NCBI GenBank assembly: GCA_910578365.1
Contig: CAJTRC010000015.1
Location: 1-35,992, forward strand
Length of the DNA stretch: 35,992 bases
Direction of reading: 5' to 3'
Origin: an uncultured Muribaculaceae bacterium
GTDB taxonomy: Bacteria > Bacteroidota > Bacteroidia > Bacteroidales > Muribaculaceae
The translations under genes and the position numbers were made by a program. The notes beneath the pieces were generated by a model that saw nothing but the letters and a program-made list of their open reading frames with translations, was not told the origin of the DNA and did not search any database. Positions 1 through 7,293 of this stretch are shown in pieces. Position 1 is the first letter of the stretch; each line of letters starts with the position of its first letter.

Positions 1-135
1 CATCATGCGCTTTCGGCGGCGTTTCGTTGCATCCGCAGAAGAGGAAAGGGCGTTTTTCGACATCTCTACTTCAAATTCTTTGCAAAAATCATCGGCAATA
101 CAGAAAATTTCAGTAACTTTACTCTCGGTAATCAT
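1..135 (-). mobile_element. 5' end of an IS982-family-like transposase gene, cut by the window edge
   Basis: Reading the minus strand from ATG at 133-135 gives 45 open codons that run off the left edge without a stop. The peptide begins MITESKVTEIFCIADDFCKE and ends in a basic stretch (KRRRKRMM). The pattern VTEIFCIADDFCKEF is what I recognise from N-termini of Bacteroidetes IS982-family transposases, which catalyse cut-and-paste movement with a DDE nuclease; the catalytic part lies outside the window. The upstream 30 bases closely resemble those before the partial gene at the right edge. Family assignment is from memory of the motif, not from a search. Confidence 0.75.
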
Positions 136-292
136 GATATTGTATTTATTATTTGGACCCTCCCGAACTCGCGTTATCAATAACTTATATGCTTAAAAAC
201 GTTGTGGCGTAATGCTCTATGGCTTCAGAATAATCAAACAAACTCTCTGTGAGTACTCTGTGCCCTCAGTGCGAGGTTTTGGGACCATACAG
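136..292. other. Intergenic stretch between the IS and the rplQ terminator
   Basis: I see no gene here. The part next to the transposase (about 136-200) is probably the insertion sequence end, including a cccgaactcgcgttat segment at 164-179, but I cannot fix the terminal repeat without the other end. Positions about 243-283 hold a CTCTGTG-rich segment that resembles one arm of the inverted repeat at 27075-27181. Confidence 0.4.
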
Positions 293-324
293 AAAACGCC
301 GCCCCGACAAGTCGGAGCGGCGTT
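293..324 (-). terminator. Rho-independent terminator after rplQ
   Basis: On the minus strand AACGCCGC and GCGGCGTT form the base of a stem, with TCCGAC / GTCGGG continuing inside around a short loop, followed by TTTTC. It lies 20 bases beyond the rplQ stop and closes the ribosomal protein cluster. The U run is short but the GC-rich stem is strong. Confidence 0.85.
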
Positions 325-344
325 CATCGCTATGCTGTATTTGA

Positions 345-812
345 TTATTCAGCAGCCTTTTCTTCAGCAGGAGCCTCGGCGGCGGCAGCTTTTTTGCCAC
401 GCGAACGACGGGTCTTCTTGGCTTCAGATTTCTTGGCATCCTTGAGCATGGCTTCGTTGTAGTCTACCAGCTCGATGAAACAGGTCTTGGCGTTGTCGCC
501 CAGACGATTTCCGGTCTTGAGAATGCGGGTGTAGCCACCGGGACGTTCAGCAATCTTCTGAGCGATTTCGTTGAACAGTTCCTTGATAGCCTCTTTGTTC
601 TGAAGGTAAGAGAACACCACGCGACGATTGTTCATGGTGTCGTTCTTTGCGCGGTTGATCAGCGGTTCGGCATACACGCGCAGAGCCTTAGCCTTAGCAA
701 GAGTGGTGAAGATGCGCTTGTGCATGATCAGCGAAATCGTCATGTTGGCGAGCAGCGAATCACGGTGCGCTTTCTTGCGGCTGAGGTGATTGAATTTTTT
801 ATTGTGTCTCAT
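345..812 (-). CDS. rplQ: 50S ribosomal protein bL17
   Basis: This 155-residue protein is bL17, which binds 23S rRNA near the exit of the peptide tunnel. The N-terminus MRHNKKFNHLSRKKAHRDSL and the following LLANMTISLIMHKRIFTTLAKAKALR are the family's conserved core. After about residue 120 comes a Lys/Ala/Glu-rich tail (about 30 residues, ending EEKAAE) that E. coli bL17 lacks but Bacteroidetes proteins commonly carry; it is probably disordered. It is the last gene of the alpha-operon part, 6 bases after rpoA, and is followed directly by a terminator. Identification is certain; the role of the tail is unknown. Confidence 0.97.
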   Translation of the reverse strand: MRHNKKFNHLSRKKAHRDSLLANMTISLIMHKRIFTTLAKAKALRVYAEPLINRAKNDTMNNRRVVFSYLQNKEAIKELFNEIAQKIAERPGGYTRILKTGNRLGDNAKTCFIELVDYNEAMLKDAKKSEAKKTRRSRGKKAAAAEAPAEEKAAE

Positions 813-818
813 CGTTGA

Positions 819-1811
819 TTACTCTTTATCTAATTTGTACTTTGAAATGTCCATACCGAACGAGAGGTTGAGGCTGTTGAGCAGCTCTTCGAGTTCGGTA
901 AGCGACTTCTTTCCGAAGTTACGGAATTTAAGAAGGTCGGTCTTGTTGAACACTACCAGTTCGGCAAGGGTTTCAACCTCGGCGGACTTGAGGCAGTTCA
1001 GAGCGCGTACGCTCAGGTCCATATCTACAAGTTTCGACTTCAGAAGCTGACGCATCTTCAGGATTTCCTCATCGAATTCCTCATTCTGTTCGGTTTCGGT
1101 ATTTTCGATGGTAATCTTCTCGTCGGAGAAGAGCATGAAGTGGTAAATCAGAATTTTCGCGGCCTCCTTAAGTGCATCCTTGGGATGGATTGAACCGTTG
1201 GTAGTGATTTCAAGTGTAAGCTTGTCGTAGTCGGTTTTCTGGTCAACGCGATAGTTTTCCACCGTGTACTTAACGTTCTGTATGGGGGTGTAGGTCGAGT
1301 CGATGGCGATAACGTTGATGTCGTCGCCGGCGGTTTCGTTTTCCTCAGCGGGTACCCAGCTGCGGCCCTTGTTTACGGTAAGTTCGATGGTGAAAGACGC
1401 TCCCGGATCCAAATGACAAATAACGAGCTCGGGATTCATTACGTCGAATCCCTGGAGGGCGTTGCTTATGTCACCGGCCTTGAACACTTCTTTACCTGAT
1501 ACGGTGATCGAACAACGCTCGAAGTCGGTTTCTTCTACAACCTGCTTGAGATCTACCTTTTTGAGATTAAGGATAATGTTGGTTACATCTTCCTTAACTC
1601 CGGGGATAGTATCAAACTCGTGCTTTACGCCGTCGATTTTTATCGACGATATGGCGTAGCCCTCAAGCGAGGACAGCAGCACGCGTCGGAGCGCGTTGCC
1701 CACTGTGATACCATAACCCGGTTCCAAAGGCTTGAACTCAAACTTGCCAAAGAAGTTATCGGCCTCCAGCATGAGCACCTTATCGGGTTTTTGGAATGCT
1801 AATATAGCCAT
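819..1811 (-). CDS. rpoA: DNA-directed RNA polymerase alpha subunit
   Basis: The 330-residue protein is RNA polymerase alpha, the scaffold on which beta and beta' assemble. Residues about 1-230 form the dimerising N-terminal domain (FKPLEPGYGITVGNALRRVL is its signature). A linker rich in Glu (ETEQNEEFDEEIL) leads to the C-terminal domain from about residue 250, with the helix-hairpin-helix segments SVRALNCLKSAEVETLAELV and KFRNFGKKSLTELEELL that contact upstream promoter DNA and activators. Length and domain order are typical. It sits between rpsD and rplQ, as in the alpha operon of most bacteria, so RNA polymerase alpha is made together with ribosomal proteins. Confidence 0.98.
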   Translation of the reverse strand: MAILAFQKPDKVLMLEADNFFGKFEFKPLEPGYGITVGNALRRVLLSSLEGYAISSIKIDGVKHEFDTIPGVKEDVTNIILNLKKVDLKQVVEETDFERCSITVSGKEVFKAGDISNALQGFDVMNPELVICHLDPGASFTIELTVNKGRSWVPAEENETAGDDINVIAIDSTYTPIQNVKYTVENYRVDQKTDYDKLTLEITTNGSIHPKDALKEAAKILIYHFMLFSDEKITIENTETEQNEEFDEEILKMRQLLKSKLVDMDLSVRALNCLKSAEVETLAELVVFNKTDLLKFRNFGKKSLTELEELLNSLNLSFGMDISKYKLDKE

Positions 1812-1835
1812 GGATCTTAAGAATTTTATGCGTTA

Positions 1836-2441
1836 TTATTTAGAATAGAGCTCGACGATAAGCTGTTCTTTGATGTTTTCGGGGATGTCCTCGCGTGCGG
1901 GCACGTGGAGGAATTTACCGGCCTTGAGGGTTTCGTCCCATTCAATCCAGGGATATTTGCTGTGGTTGAAACCTGCAAGAGCATCAGCGATTACTTCGAG
2001 AGACTTCGATTTTTCGCGTACGCCCACTACGTCGCCGGGCTTTACGCTGTAAGAGGGTATGTTCACAACGGCGCCGTTTACGGTCACGTGTTTGTGGAGA
2101 ACCAGCTGACGGGCAGCTGCACGGGTGGGGGCAATGCCCAGACGGAATACTACGTTGTCAAGACGCGATTCCAGAAGCTGGAGCAGGATTTCACCGGTGA
2201 TACCTTTGATACGGCTTGCTTTTTCGAACAGGTTGTGGAACTGTTTTTCGAGCACACCGTAGGTGTATTTAGCTTTCTGTTTTTCACGCAGCTGCACTCC
2301 GTATTCCGAAGTCTTGCGGCGTTTGTTCTGGCCATGCTGGCCGGGAGGGAAGTTGCGGCGCTGGAGCACTTTGTCTGGACCGAAGATGGGTTCGCCGAAT
2401 TTACGTGCTATTTTGGTCTTAGGACCTGTATATCTTGCCAT
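1836..2441 (-). CDS. rpsD: 30S ribosomal protein uS4
   Basis: This 201-residue protein is uS4, a primary 16S rRNA binder that nucleates assembly of the 30S body and, in E. coli, represses the alpha operon by binding an mRNA pseudoknot. The N-terminus MARYTGPKTKIARKFGEPIF lacks the Cys cluster of zinc-binding forms. The S4 RNA-binding fold spans about residues 90-150 (SRLDNVVFRLG, ARQLVLHKHVTVNG). The start is preceded by an A-rich TTTTTAACAAAA and no Shine-Dalgarno. Unusually, 302 bases separate it from rpsK, with strong RNA-structure signals (separate entry), which suggests that translation of this gene is regulated, perhaps by its own product. Confidence 0.98.
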   Translation of the reverse strand: MARYTGPKTKIARKFGEPIFGPDKVLQRRNFPPGQHGQNKRRKTSEYGVQLREKQKAKYTYGVLEKQFHNLFEKASRIKGITGEILLQLLESRLDNVVFRLGIAPTRAAARQLVLHKHVTVNGAVVNIPSYSVKPGDVVGVREKSKSLEVIADALAGFNHSKYPWIEWDETLKAGKFLHVPAREDIPENIKEQLIVELYSK

Positions 2442-2743
2442 TTTTGTTAAAAATCAGTTAAATGATAAATCTGATACTCGTGCCGGTGACAGGGTCAGCT
2501 CCGGGCGGTGCAGCCGCGACCATAGAGAGGTGATGTTTTGTATGGTCTTTTATTTCACTGCCCGGATGCCTTGTCTATGGTTACCTTTCAGTCGTCAAGA
2601 TAGCGCTTGTGGTAGCAGTTGTATTGGCCGGTGGGCGAGTATGCTTTTGTTGTTTAATTGCTGGGTACTAAAAGTGAAAGCAGAGTAATAAGCCGGGGCC
2701 GGTGTAAGCTGAGCGAGCTTGCCGCGCCGACTCTAACTGATTA
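2442..2743 (-). ncRNA. Candidate structured leader RNA upstream of rpsD (possible uS4 autoregulatory element)
   Basis: The longest gap inside the ribosomal cluster, on the minus strand. I see these exact complementary segments: AATCAGTTA (2734-2742, three bases after the rpsK stop codon) with TAACTGATT (2452-2460, 10 bases before the rpsD start); TCCGGGC (2560-2566) with GCCCGGA (2500-2506); and TCTATGGT (2519-2526), which can pair either with ACCATAGA (2574-2581) or, as TATGGTC (2518-2524), with GACCATA (2541-2547). The first choice crosses the TCCGGGC helix to make a pseudoknot; the second nests inside it. A hairpin ATCAG/CTGAT (2471-2475, 2453-2457) competes with the long closing helix near the start codon. 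An imperfect GC-rich hairpin around AAGCT/AGCTT lies at the 5' end (about 2692-2730). I found no promoter motif or credible ORF inside. Structure is by eye; the regulatory role is inference. Confidence 0.65.
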
Positions 2744-3133
2744 TTAAACTCTTCTTCTCTTGGGAGGACGGCAACCATTGTGGGGCAGCGGGGTTACGTC
2801 GACGATTTCGACTACCTTGATACCTGCACCGTCAATAGTACGGATAGCTGATTCACGACCGTTGCCGGGACCCTTTACGTATGCCTTTACTGAGCGGAGG
2901 CCAAGATCATAGGCCACTTTTGCACAATCCTGTGCTGCCATCTGGGCGGCGTAGGGTGTATTCTTCTTTGAGCCACGGAAGCCCATCTTGCCTGCCGACG
3001 ACCAGCTGATAACCTGGCCCTCGCTGTTGGCAAGACACACAATGATATTGTTGAACGAAGAGTGTACGTGAAGCTGGCCTTCTGCGCTGACTTTGACGTT
3101 TCTCTTCTTAGCTGCGACTGTTTTCTTTGCCAT
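2744..3133 (-). CDS. rpsK: 30S ribosomal protein uS11
   Basis: The 129-residue product is uS11, which lies on the 30S platform and helps shape the E-site region of 16S rRNA. The sequence shows the family core HVHSSFNNIIVCLANSEGQV, the glycine-rich GPGNGRESAIRTIDGAGIKV and the diagnostic C-terminus DVTPLPHNGCRPPKRRRV. Length and both ends match the family. It follows rpsM by 15 bases. The following rpsD is 302 bases away, and the first bases after this stop codon (TAATCAGTTA) are complementary to the sequence just before the rpsD start, so the end of this gene may be part of a regulatory fold. Confidence 0.98.
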   Translation of the reverse strand: MAKKTVAAKKRNVKVSAEGQLHVHSSFNNIIVCLANSEGQVISWSSAGKMGFRGSKKNTPYAAQMAAQDCAKVAYDLGLRSVKAYVKGPGNGRESAIRTIDGAGIKVVEIVDVTPLPHNGCRPPKRRRV

Positions 3134-3148
3134 AGTTGTGTTCTACTG

Positions 3149-3529
3149 TTATTTAGTTGCTTTCTTCTTGTTCGCAACGGTTTTCTTACGGCCCTTGCGG
3201 GTACGTGCGTTGTTTTTGGTCGACTGACCGCGAACGGGCAGGCCGTTGCGGTGACGGATGCCACGGTAGCAACCGATGTCCATCAATCGCTTGATGTTGA
3301 GCTGGATTTCGCTGCGGAGGTCACCTTCGACTTTGTAGTCGGCGCCGATTACTTCACGAACCTTGGCGGCCTGGGCATCTGACCAGTCTTTTACCTTGAT
3401 GTTGACATCAACTTCGGCTTTCTGGAGAATGGTCTTTGCGGCGCTGCGGCCGATGCCGAAGATGTAAGTCAAGGCGATTTCACCTCTTTTGTTCTGGGGG
3501 AGGTCAACTCCCACGATTCTTACTGCCAT
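3149..3529 (-). CDS. rpsM: 30S ribosomal protein uS13
   Basis: This 126-residue protein is uS13 of the 30S head, which contacts P-site tRNA and the 50S subunit through its basic tail. The start MAVRIVGVDLPQNKRGEIAL and the helix-two-turn-helix region YIFGIGRSAAKTILQKAEV are typical. The conserved C-terminal segment RGIRHRNGLPVRGQSTKNNA is intact, followed by a lysine-rich tail ending KKKATK. It lies 44 bases after rpmJ and 15 before rpsK, in the usual alpha-operon order. Confidence 0.98.
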   Translation of the reverse strand: MAVRIVGVDLPQNKRGEIALTYIFGIGRSAAKTILQKAEVDVNIKVKDWSDAQAAKVREVIGADYKVEGDLRSEIQLNIKRLMDIGCYRGIRHRNGLPVRGQSTKNNARTRKGRKKTVANKKKATK

Positions 3530-3573
3530 ATTTTACTTTATACGATTATTTTCTTTGCAAAAATAATGAAAAA

Positions 3574-3690
3574 TTATCCTTGACGCTGTTTGTTCTTGGG
3601 ATTCTTTTTGTTAATCACATAGAGGCGTCCCTTACGACGGACAATCTTGTCGTCGGCGGTACGCTTTTTGATTGATGCTCTTACTTTCAT
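3574..3690 (-). CDS. rpmJ: 50S ribosomal protein bL36, zinc-free form
   Basis: A 38-codon gene read on the minus strand from ATG at 3688-3690 to TAA at 3574-3576. The peptide begins MKVRASIKKRTADDKIVRRK and ends NKKNPKNKQRQG, which is bL36. Classical bL36 holds one zinc ion with three Cys and a His; here all the Cys positions are replaced (for example RASIKKRTADDK), so this is the zinc-independent form known from many bacteria. It sits between infA and rpsM, its normal place. Its 23S rRNA contacts do not depend on the zinc in such variants. Confidence rests on length, composition, motif and position. Confidence 0.95.
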   Translation of the reverse strand: MKVRASIKKRTADDKIVRRKGRLYVINKKNPKNKQRQG

Positions 3691-3716
3691 GACTTTTAGT
3701 ATATGGTTGTTGCTTT

Positions 3717-3935
3717 TTACTTATAGCGGAATGCAATGCGGCCTTTCGACAGGTCGTAGGGGCTCATTTCCACGCGCACTTTGTCGCCGGGCAGGATTTT
3801 GATGTAGTGCATGCGCATCTTGCCGGAGATGTGGGCTGTGATTTCGTGGCCGTTTTCGAGTTCGACCCTGAACATTGCGTTCGACAGGGCTTCTACGATG
3901 GTGCCGTCTTGCTCGATTGCTGATTGTTTTGCCAT
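3717..3935 (-). CDS. infA: Translation initiation factor IF-1
   Basis: The 72-residue protein is IF-1, a single OB-fold (S1-like) domain that occupies the A site of the 30S subunit during initiation together with IF-2 and IF-3. MAKQSAIEQDGTIVEALSNA leads into FRVELENGHEITAHISGKMR and PGDKVRVEMSPYDLSKGRIA, the two most conserved blocks of the family. Length is exactly typical. It lies 12 bases after map and 26 before rpmJ, the standard arrangement. Confidence 0.98.
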   Translation of the reverse strand: MAKQSAIEQDGTIVEALSNAMFRVELENGHEITAHISGKMRMHYIKILPGDKVRVEMSPYDLSKGRIAFRYK

Positions 3936-3947
3936 ATTGTTCTTCTT

Positions 3948-4733
3948 CTATTTTAAAAATTTATCGCCTATTGCCTTGTGGATGTAATCAAATGTGGTGA
4001 GCTGCTCTACTTTGCCGTCGATTATGGCGTAGGTGTGCTCGTAGTGTGCGGAGGGTTTGCGGTCTTTGGTGCGGCATGTCCAGCCGTCGCGTTCAATCAC
4101 TATGTTGCGGCTGCCCATGTTAATCATGGGCTCGATGCAGATGCACATTCCGTTGCGTATCACAGCGCCGATTCCGCGGCGCCCGTAGTTGGGCACCTCA
4201 GGGTCTTCGTGCATGCTGCGTCCGATGCCGTGTCCGCACATCTCGCGCACCACTGAATAGCCTTTGCGTTCGCAGTATGTCTGCACGGCATTGGCTATGT
4301 CGCCGATTCGCTTGCCGGGCACACAGGCCTCGGCGCCGACGTACACGGCCTCGCGGGTGGTACGGCACAGATCCATTAGCTCGGGAGCGACTTCGCCAAC
4401 CGCAAAGGTGTAGCAACTATCGCCGTTATAGCCGTCGAGTTCTACCACAAGGTCGGTGCCTACTATGTCGCCTTCACGCAGGGTATACGACGAAGGAAAA
4501 CCGTGAACCACGACCTCATTGACTTCAATACACAAGGTACCGGGGAAACCCTGGTATCCTAAACAAGCAGGCTTGCCACCATTGTCCATGATGAATTCAC
4601 GGGCAATGGTGTCGAGCTTGCGTGTGGTAACACCCGGTGCTATCCACTTGGCTACTTCGCCAAGTGTCTGGCTGGTGAGTTCTGATGCTTTACGCATCAG
4701 TTCCATTTCTTCCGGTGTCTTAAGATAAATCAT
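3948..4733 (-). CDS. map: Type I methionine aminopeptidase
   Basis: This 261-residue cytosolic enzyme removes the initiator methionine from new proteins, using two divalent metal ions. The pita-bread fold ligands are visible: two Asp in ELDGYNGDSCYTF, His in CGHGIGRSMHEDPEVPNYG, Glu in CICIEPMI and Glu in SAHYEHTYAI. The histidine in VVHGFPSS matches the substrate-binding position. There is no N-terminal zinc-finger extension, so it is the short bacterial type. It sits between secY and infA, where many bacteria have adk and then map; adk is absent here. Upstream spacing to secY is 31 bases. Confidence 0.97.
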   Translation of the reverse strand: MIYLKTPEEMELMRKASELTSQTLGEVAKWIAPGVTTRKLDTIAREFIMDNGGKPACLGYQGFPGTLCIEVNEVVVHGFPSSYTLREGDIVGTDLVVELDGYNGDSCYTFAVGEVAPELMDLCRTTREAVYVGAEACVPGKRIGDIANAVQTYCERKGYSVVREMCGHGIGRSMHEDPEVPNYGRRGIGAVIRNGMCICIEPMINMGSRNIVIERDGWTCRTKDRKPSAHYEHTYAIIDGKVEQLTTFDYIHKAIGDKFLK

Positions 4734-4764
4734 TTAGAAGCGTCCTTTCTGTTCAATCCTTAGT

Positions 4765-6096
4765 TTAATAAGCCTGTCCGGTGGTGCGGCCTTTGATTTT
4801 GCCTTCCTTCATCAGGCCGTCGTAGTGGTGCATCATCAGATGCGACTCTACCTGCTGGAGGGTGTCAAGAACCACACCAACCATAATCAGCAGCGAGGTG
4901 CCGCCGAAGAACTGGGCGAAGTTCTGGCTGATTCCGAAGAAGCGGGCAAAGGCGGGCAGGATGGCTACTACGCCAAGGAATATTGAACCGGGCAAAGTGA
5001 TACGCGACATTACGAGGTCGAGGTACTCGGCGGTTTTCTTGCCGGGTTTTACGCCGGGTATGAAACCGTTGTTACGCTTCATGTCTTCTGCCATCTGGGT
5101 GGGACGCACGGTTACTGCTGTATAGAAGTAGGTGAATGCCACAATGAGCACGAAGAACAGGACGTTGTACCAGAAACTGTTTATGTCGGTGAAAGCTCTC
5201 CAGAAACCATTCGACTGGCGGAAGCCGGCCAAGGTCATGGGAATGAACATGATTGCCTGGGCGAAGATGATGGGCATTACGCCGGCGGCATTCACTTTCA
5301 GAGGTATGTACTGGCGGGCGCCGCCGTACTGGCGGTTGCCTACGATACGCTTGGCGTATTGTACGGGTACCTTGCGGGTGCCCTGCACCAGCAGAACTGC
5401 CATTACGGTTACTGCGAAGAGCAGTACTACTTCAACGATGAACATCACCAGACCGCCCTGTCCGGTTGCATTACCCGGCATACGGGTAATGAACTCGTAG
5501 AACAGTGCCTGCGGCAGGCGCGCGATAATACCTACAAGGATTATGAAGGATATACCGTTGCCGATACCACGGTCGGTGATTCGTTCGCCCAGCCACATGA
5601 TGAACATGGAGCCTGCGGCGAGCACTATTGTGAGATAGCAAGTGGTCCAGAGGTTGAGTTCAAAGGCACCCTGTGCCTGCATCTGGAGGTTGACCAGATA
5701 GGCAGGGGCCTGGAGCAACAGAATCAGTACAGTCAGATAACGGGTGTACTGGTTCAGCTTCTGGCGACCGCTTTCACCCTCGCGCTGCATCTTCTGGAAC
5801 GAGGGCAGAATCATGCCGCACAGCTGGATAACAATCGAAGCTGTAATGTATGGCATGATACCCAGGGCGAAGATAGAGGCCTGAGAGAACGCGCCACCTG
5901 CGAACATATCGAGGAGCTGCATCAGACCGCTGGAGTTGGTGAACTTGCCCAGCTGGTCGATGGCTTCGGTAGAGATACCGGGCAACACAACGTAGCAACC
6001 CAGGCGGTAGATGAGTACCAGCAGCAGGGTTACGAGGATGCGCTTGCGCAGCTCTTCGATAGTCCAGATGTTTTTAAGGGTTTGAATAAATCTCAT
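4765..6096 (-). CDS. secY: Protein translocase subunit SecY
   Basis: At 443 residues this is SecY, the ten-helix channel of the SecYEG translocon through which proteins cross or enter the inner membrane. The first helix (RILVTLLLVLIYRLGCYVVL), the plug-region sequence rich in Gly/Ala, the LGIMPYITASIVIQLCGMIL segment and the cytoplasmic loop YAKRIVGNRQYGGARQYIPL are all typical. The loop near PTQMAEDMKRNNGFIPGVKP is the ribosome- and SecA-contacting region. It follows rplO by 5 bases, as in the spc operon. Confidence 0.98.
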   Translation of the reverse strand: MRFIQTLKNIWTIEELRKRILVTLLLVLIYRLGCYVVLPGISTEAIDQLGKFTNSSGLMQLLDMFAGGAFSQASIFALGIMPYITASIVIQLCGMILPSFQKMQREGESGRQKLNQYTRYLTVLILLLQAPAYLVNLQMQAQGAFELNLWTTCYLTIVLAAGSMFIMWLGERITDRGIGNGISFIILVGIIARLPQALFYEFITRMPGNATGQGGLVMFIVEVVLLFAVTVMAVLLVQGTRKVPVQYAKRIVGNRQYGGARQYIPLKVNAAGVMPIIFAQAIMFIPMTLAGFRQSNGFWRAFTDINSFWYNVLFFVLIVAFTYFYTAVTVRPTQMAEDMKRNNGFIPGVKPGKKTAEYLDLVMSRITLPGSIFLGVVAILPAFARFFGISQNFAQFFGGTSLLIMVGVVLDTLQQVESHLMMHHYDGLMKEGKIKGRTTGQAY

Positions 6097-6101
6097 TATA
6101 A

Positions 6102-6548
6102 TCAGATTTTATTGACGGAGCCGCCGGCAGCCTCGATAGCAGCCTGTGCTGCCTGCGAGAATGCGTGGGCTTCGACGGTGAGAGCGCGGTTTACGGCACC
6201 GTTGGCAAGGATTTTCACCAGCTGGTTACGGTTGATGTAACCTGCGGCGCGAAGTTCCTCAAGACCGATCTTCTGAAGATTCTTGGCAGTTGCCAGAGTT
6301 TCGAGCAGATCGAGGTTGATTGCCTTGTAGTCCTTGCGGTTGATGTTCTTGAAGCCGAACTTGGGCAGACGTCGCTGGAGAGGCATCTGACCGCCTTCGA
6401 AACCAATCTTACGGCTGTAACCCGAGCGCGACTTGGCACCTTTATGACCACGTGTCGAAGTACCACCCTTACCGCTACCGGGACCACGACCGATACGCTT
6501 GCCGGTCTTGACCGAGCCGACAGCGGGCTGAAGATTACTTAAATTCAT
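6102..6548 (-). CDS. rplO: 50S ribosomal protein uL15
   Basis: The 148-residue protein is uL15, a late-assembly 23S rRNA binder of the central protuberance region. The glycine- and basic-rich N-terminal extension (RIGRGPGSGKGGTSTRGHKG, then KSRSGYSRKIGFEGGQMPLQ) that threads into rRNA is intact, and the globular domain follows from about residue 70. The C-terminus AFSQAAQAAIEAAGGSVNKI is typical. It lies 26 bases after rpmD and only 5 before secY. Confidence 0.97.
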   Translation of the reverse strand: MNLSNLQPAVGSVKTGKRIGRGPGSGKGGTSTRGHKGAKSRSGYSRKIGFEGGQMPLQRRLPKFGFKNINRKDYKAINLDLLETLATAKNLQKIGLEELRAAGYINRNQLVKILANGAVNRALTVEAHAFSQAAQAAIEAAGGSVNKI

Positions 6549-6574
6549 AGTTGTAATTTTTACTTCTGTTGATA

Positions 6575-6754
6575 TTAAGCGTTGGTCACTTCGACGAGGT
6601 GACGAACTTTGTTTACCATACCCATCACGCTGGGGGTGTCTTCTTTTACCACCACGTGATTCATCTTGTGAAGGCCGAGTGCGTCGAGAGTGCGCTTCTG
6701 CACTGCCGGGCAGTTGATACGGCTCTTTATCTGTTTGATTTTGATTTGTGCCAT
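6575..6754 (-). CDS. rpmD: 50S ribosomal protein uL30
   Basis: A 59-codon gene read from ATG at 6752-6754 to TAA at 6575-6577. The peptide begins MAQIKIKQIKSRINCPAVQK, continues RTLDALGLHKMNHVVVKEDT and ends VNKVRHLVEVTNA. This is the short bacterial uL30 with its RTLxALGLxK core. It binds 23S rRNA on the 50S surface. It follows rpsE by 12 bases and precedes rplO by 26, the expected spc-operon position. The start is preceded by A-rich sequence (TTTTCAATC) without a Shine-Dalgarno. Confidence 0.95.
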   Translation of the reverse strand: MAQIKIKQIKSRINCPAVQKRTLDALGLHKMNHVVVKEDTPSVMGMVNKVRHLVEVTNA

Positions 6755-6766
6755 GATTGAAAATTA

Positions 6767-7285
6767 TTAGCCTTTGAACACTTTTTCAACCGAGATTCCA
6801 CGATTCTGGGCCACTGCAGCCGGCGAACGCATTTCGTCGAGGGCGGCGATAGTGGCCTTCACCAGGTTGTGGGGGTTCGACGAACCCTTCGACTTGGCAA
6901 GCACGTCGGTAATACCTACACTTTCAAGCACAGCACGCATAGCGCCACCGGCCTTTACACCGGTACCGTGGCTTGCGGGCTTGAGAATCACGCGCGAGCC
7001 GGCGAATTTTGCAACTTGCTCGTGGGGAATGGTACCTTTGTGTACGGGAACCTTGATGAGGTTTTTCTTGGCGGCTTCGATACCCTTCTGGATAGCTGCC
7101 TGGACTTCGTTGGCTTTGCCGAGGCCCCAGCCAACGATACCATTGTCGTTACCAACCACCACGATGGCGGCGAAAGTGAAAGTACGGCCACCCTTGGTTA
7201 CCTTGGTGACACGGTTGATGGCAACCAGACGATCCTTCAGTTCGATGTCGTTGGTGCTCTTTACTCTGTTGTTTCTTTTTGCCAT
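6767..7285 (-). CDS. rpsE: 30S ribosomal protein uS5
   Basis: At 172 residues this is uS5, which sits at the mRNA entrance and influences decoding accuracy. The N-terminal double-stranded-RNA-binding-like domain includes ELKDRLVAINRVTKVTKGGR and FTFAAIVVVGNDNGIVGWGL. The C-terminal ribosomal fold carries GKANEVQAAIQKGIEAAKKN, the glycine-rich SHGTGVKAGGAMRAVLESVG and the conserved GSSNPHNLVKATIAAL. Lengths of both domains are normal. It follows rplR by 8 bases. Confidence 0.98.
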   Translation of the reverse strand: MAKRNNRVKSTNDIELKDRLVAINRVTKVTKGGRTFTFAAIVVVGNDNGIVGWGLGKANEVQAAIQKGIEAAKKNLIKVPVHKGTIPHEQVAKFAGSRVILKPASHGTGVKAGGAMRAVLESVGITDVLAKSKGSSNPHNLVKATIAALDEMRSPAAVAQNRGISVEKVFKG

Positions 7286-7293
7286 AGTGATAA

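Noticed and set aside
5..196. A 63-codon plus-strand frame at the left edge
   Set aside because: It is antisense to the transposase N-terminus, which has a recognisable motif.
2263..2688. A 141-codon plus-strand frame across the rpsK-rpsD gap
   Set aside because: It begins inside rpsD on the opposite strand, has no promoter or start context, and its product is not protein-like; the structured RNA on the minus strand explains the gap better.
2442..2743. Group II intron or small mobile element in the rpsK-rpsD gap
   Set aside because: I see no domain V-like hairpin, no intron boundary motifs and no target duplication, and the gap is too short; a leader RNA fits better.
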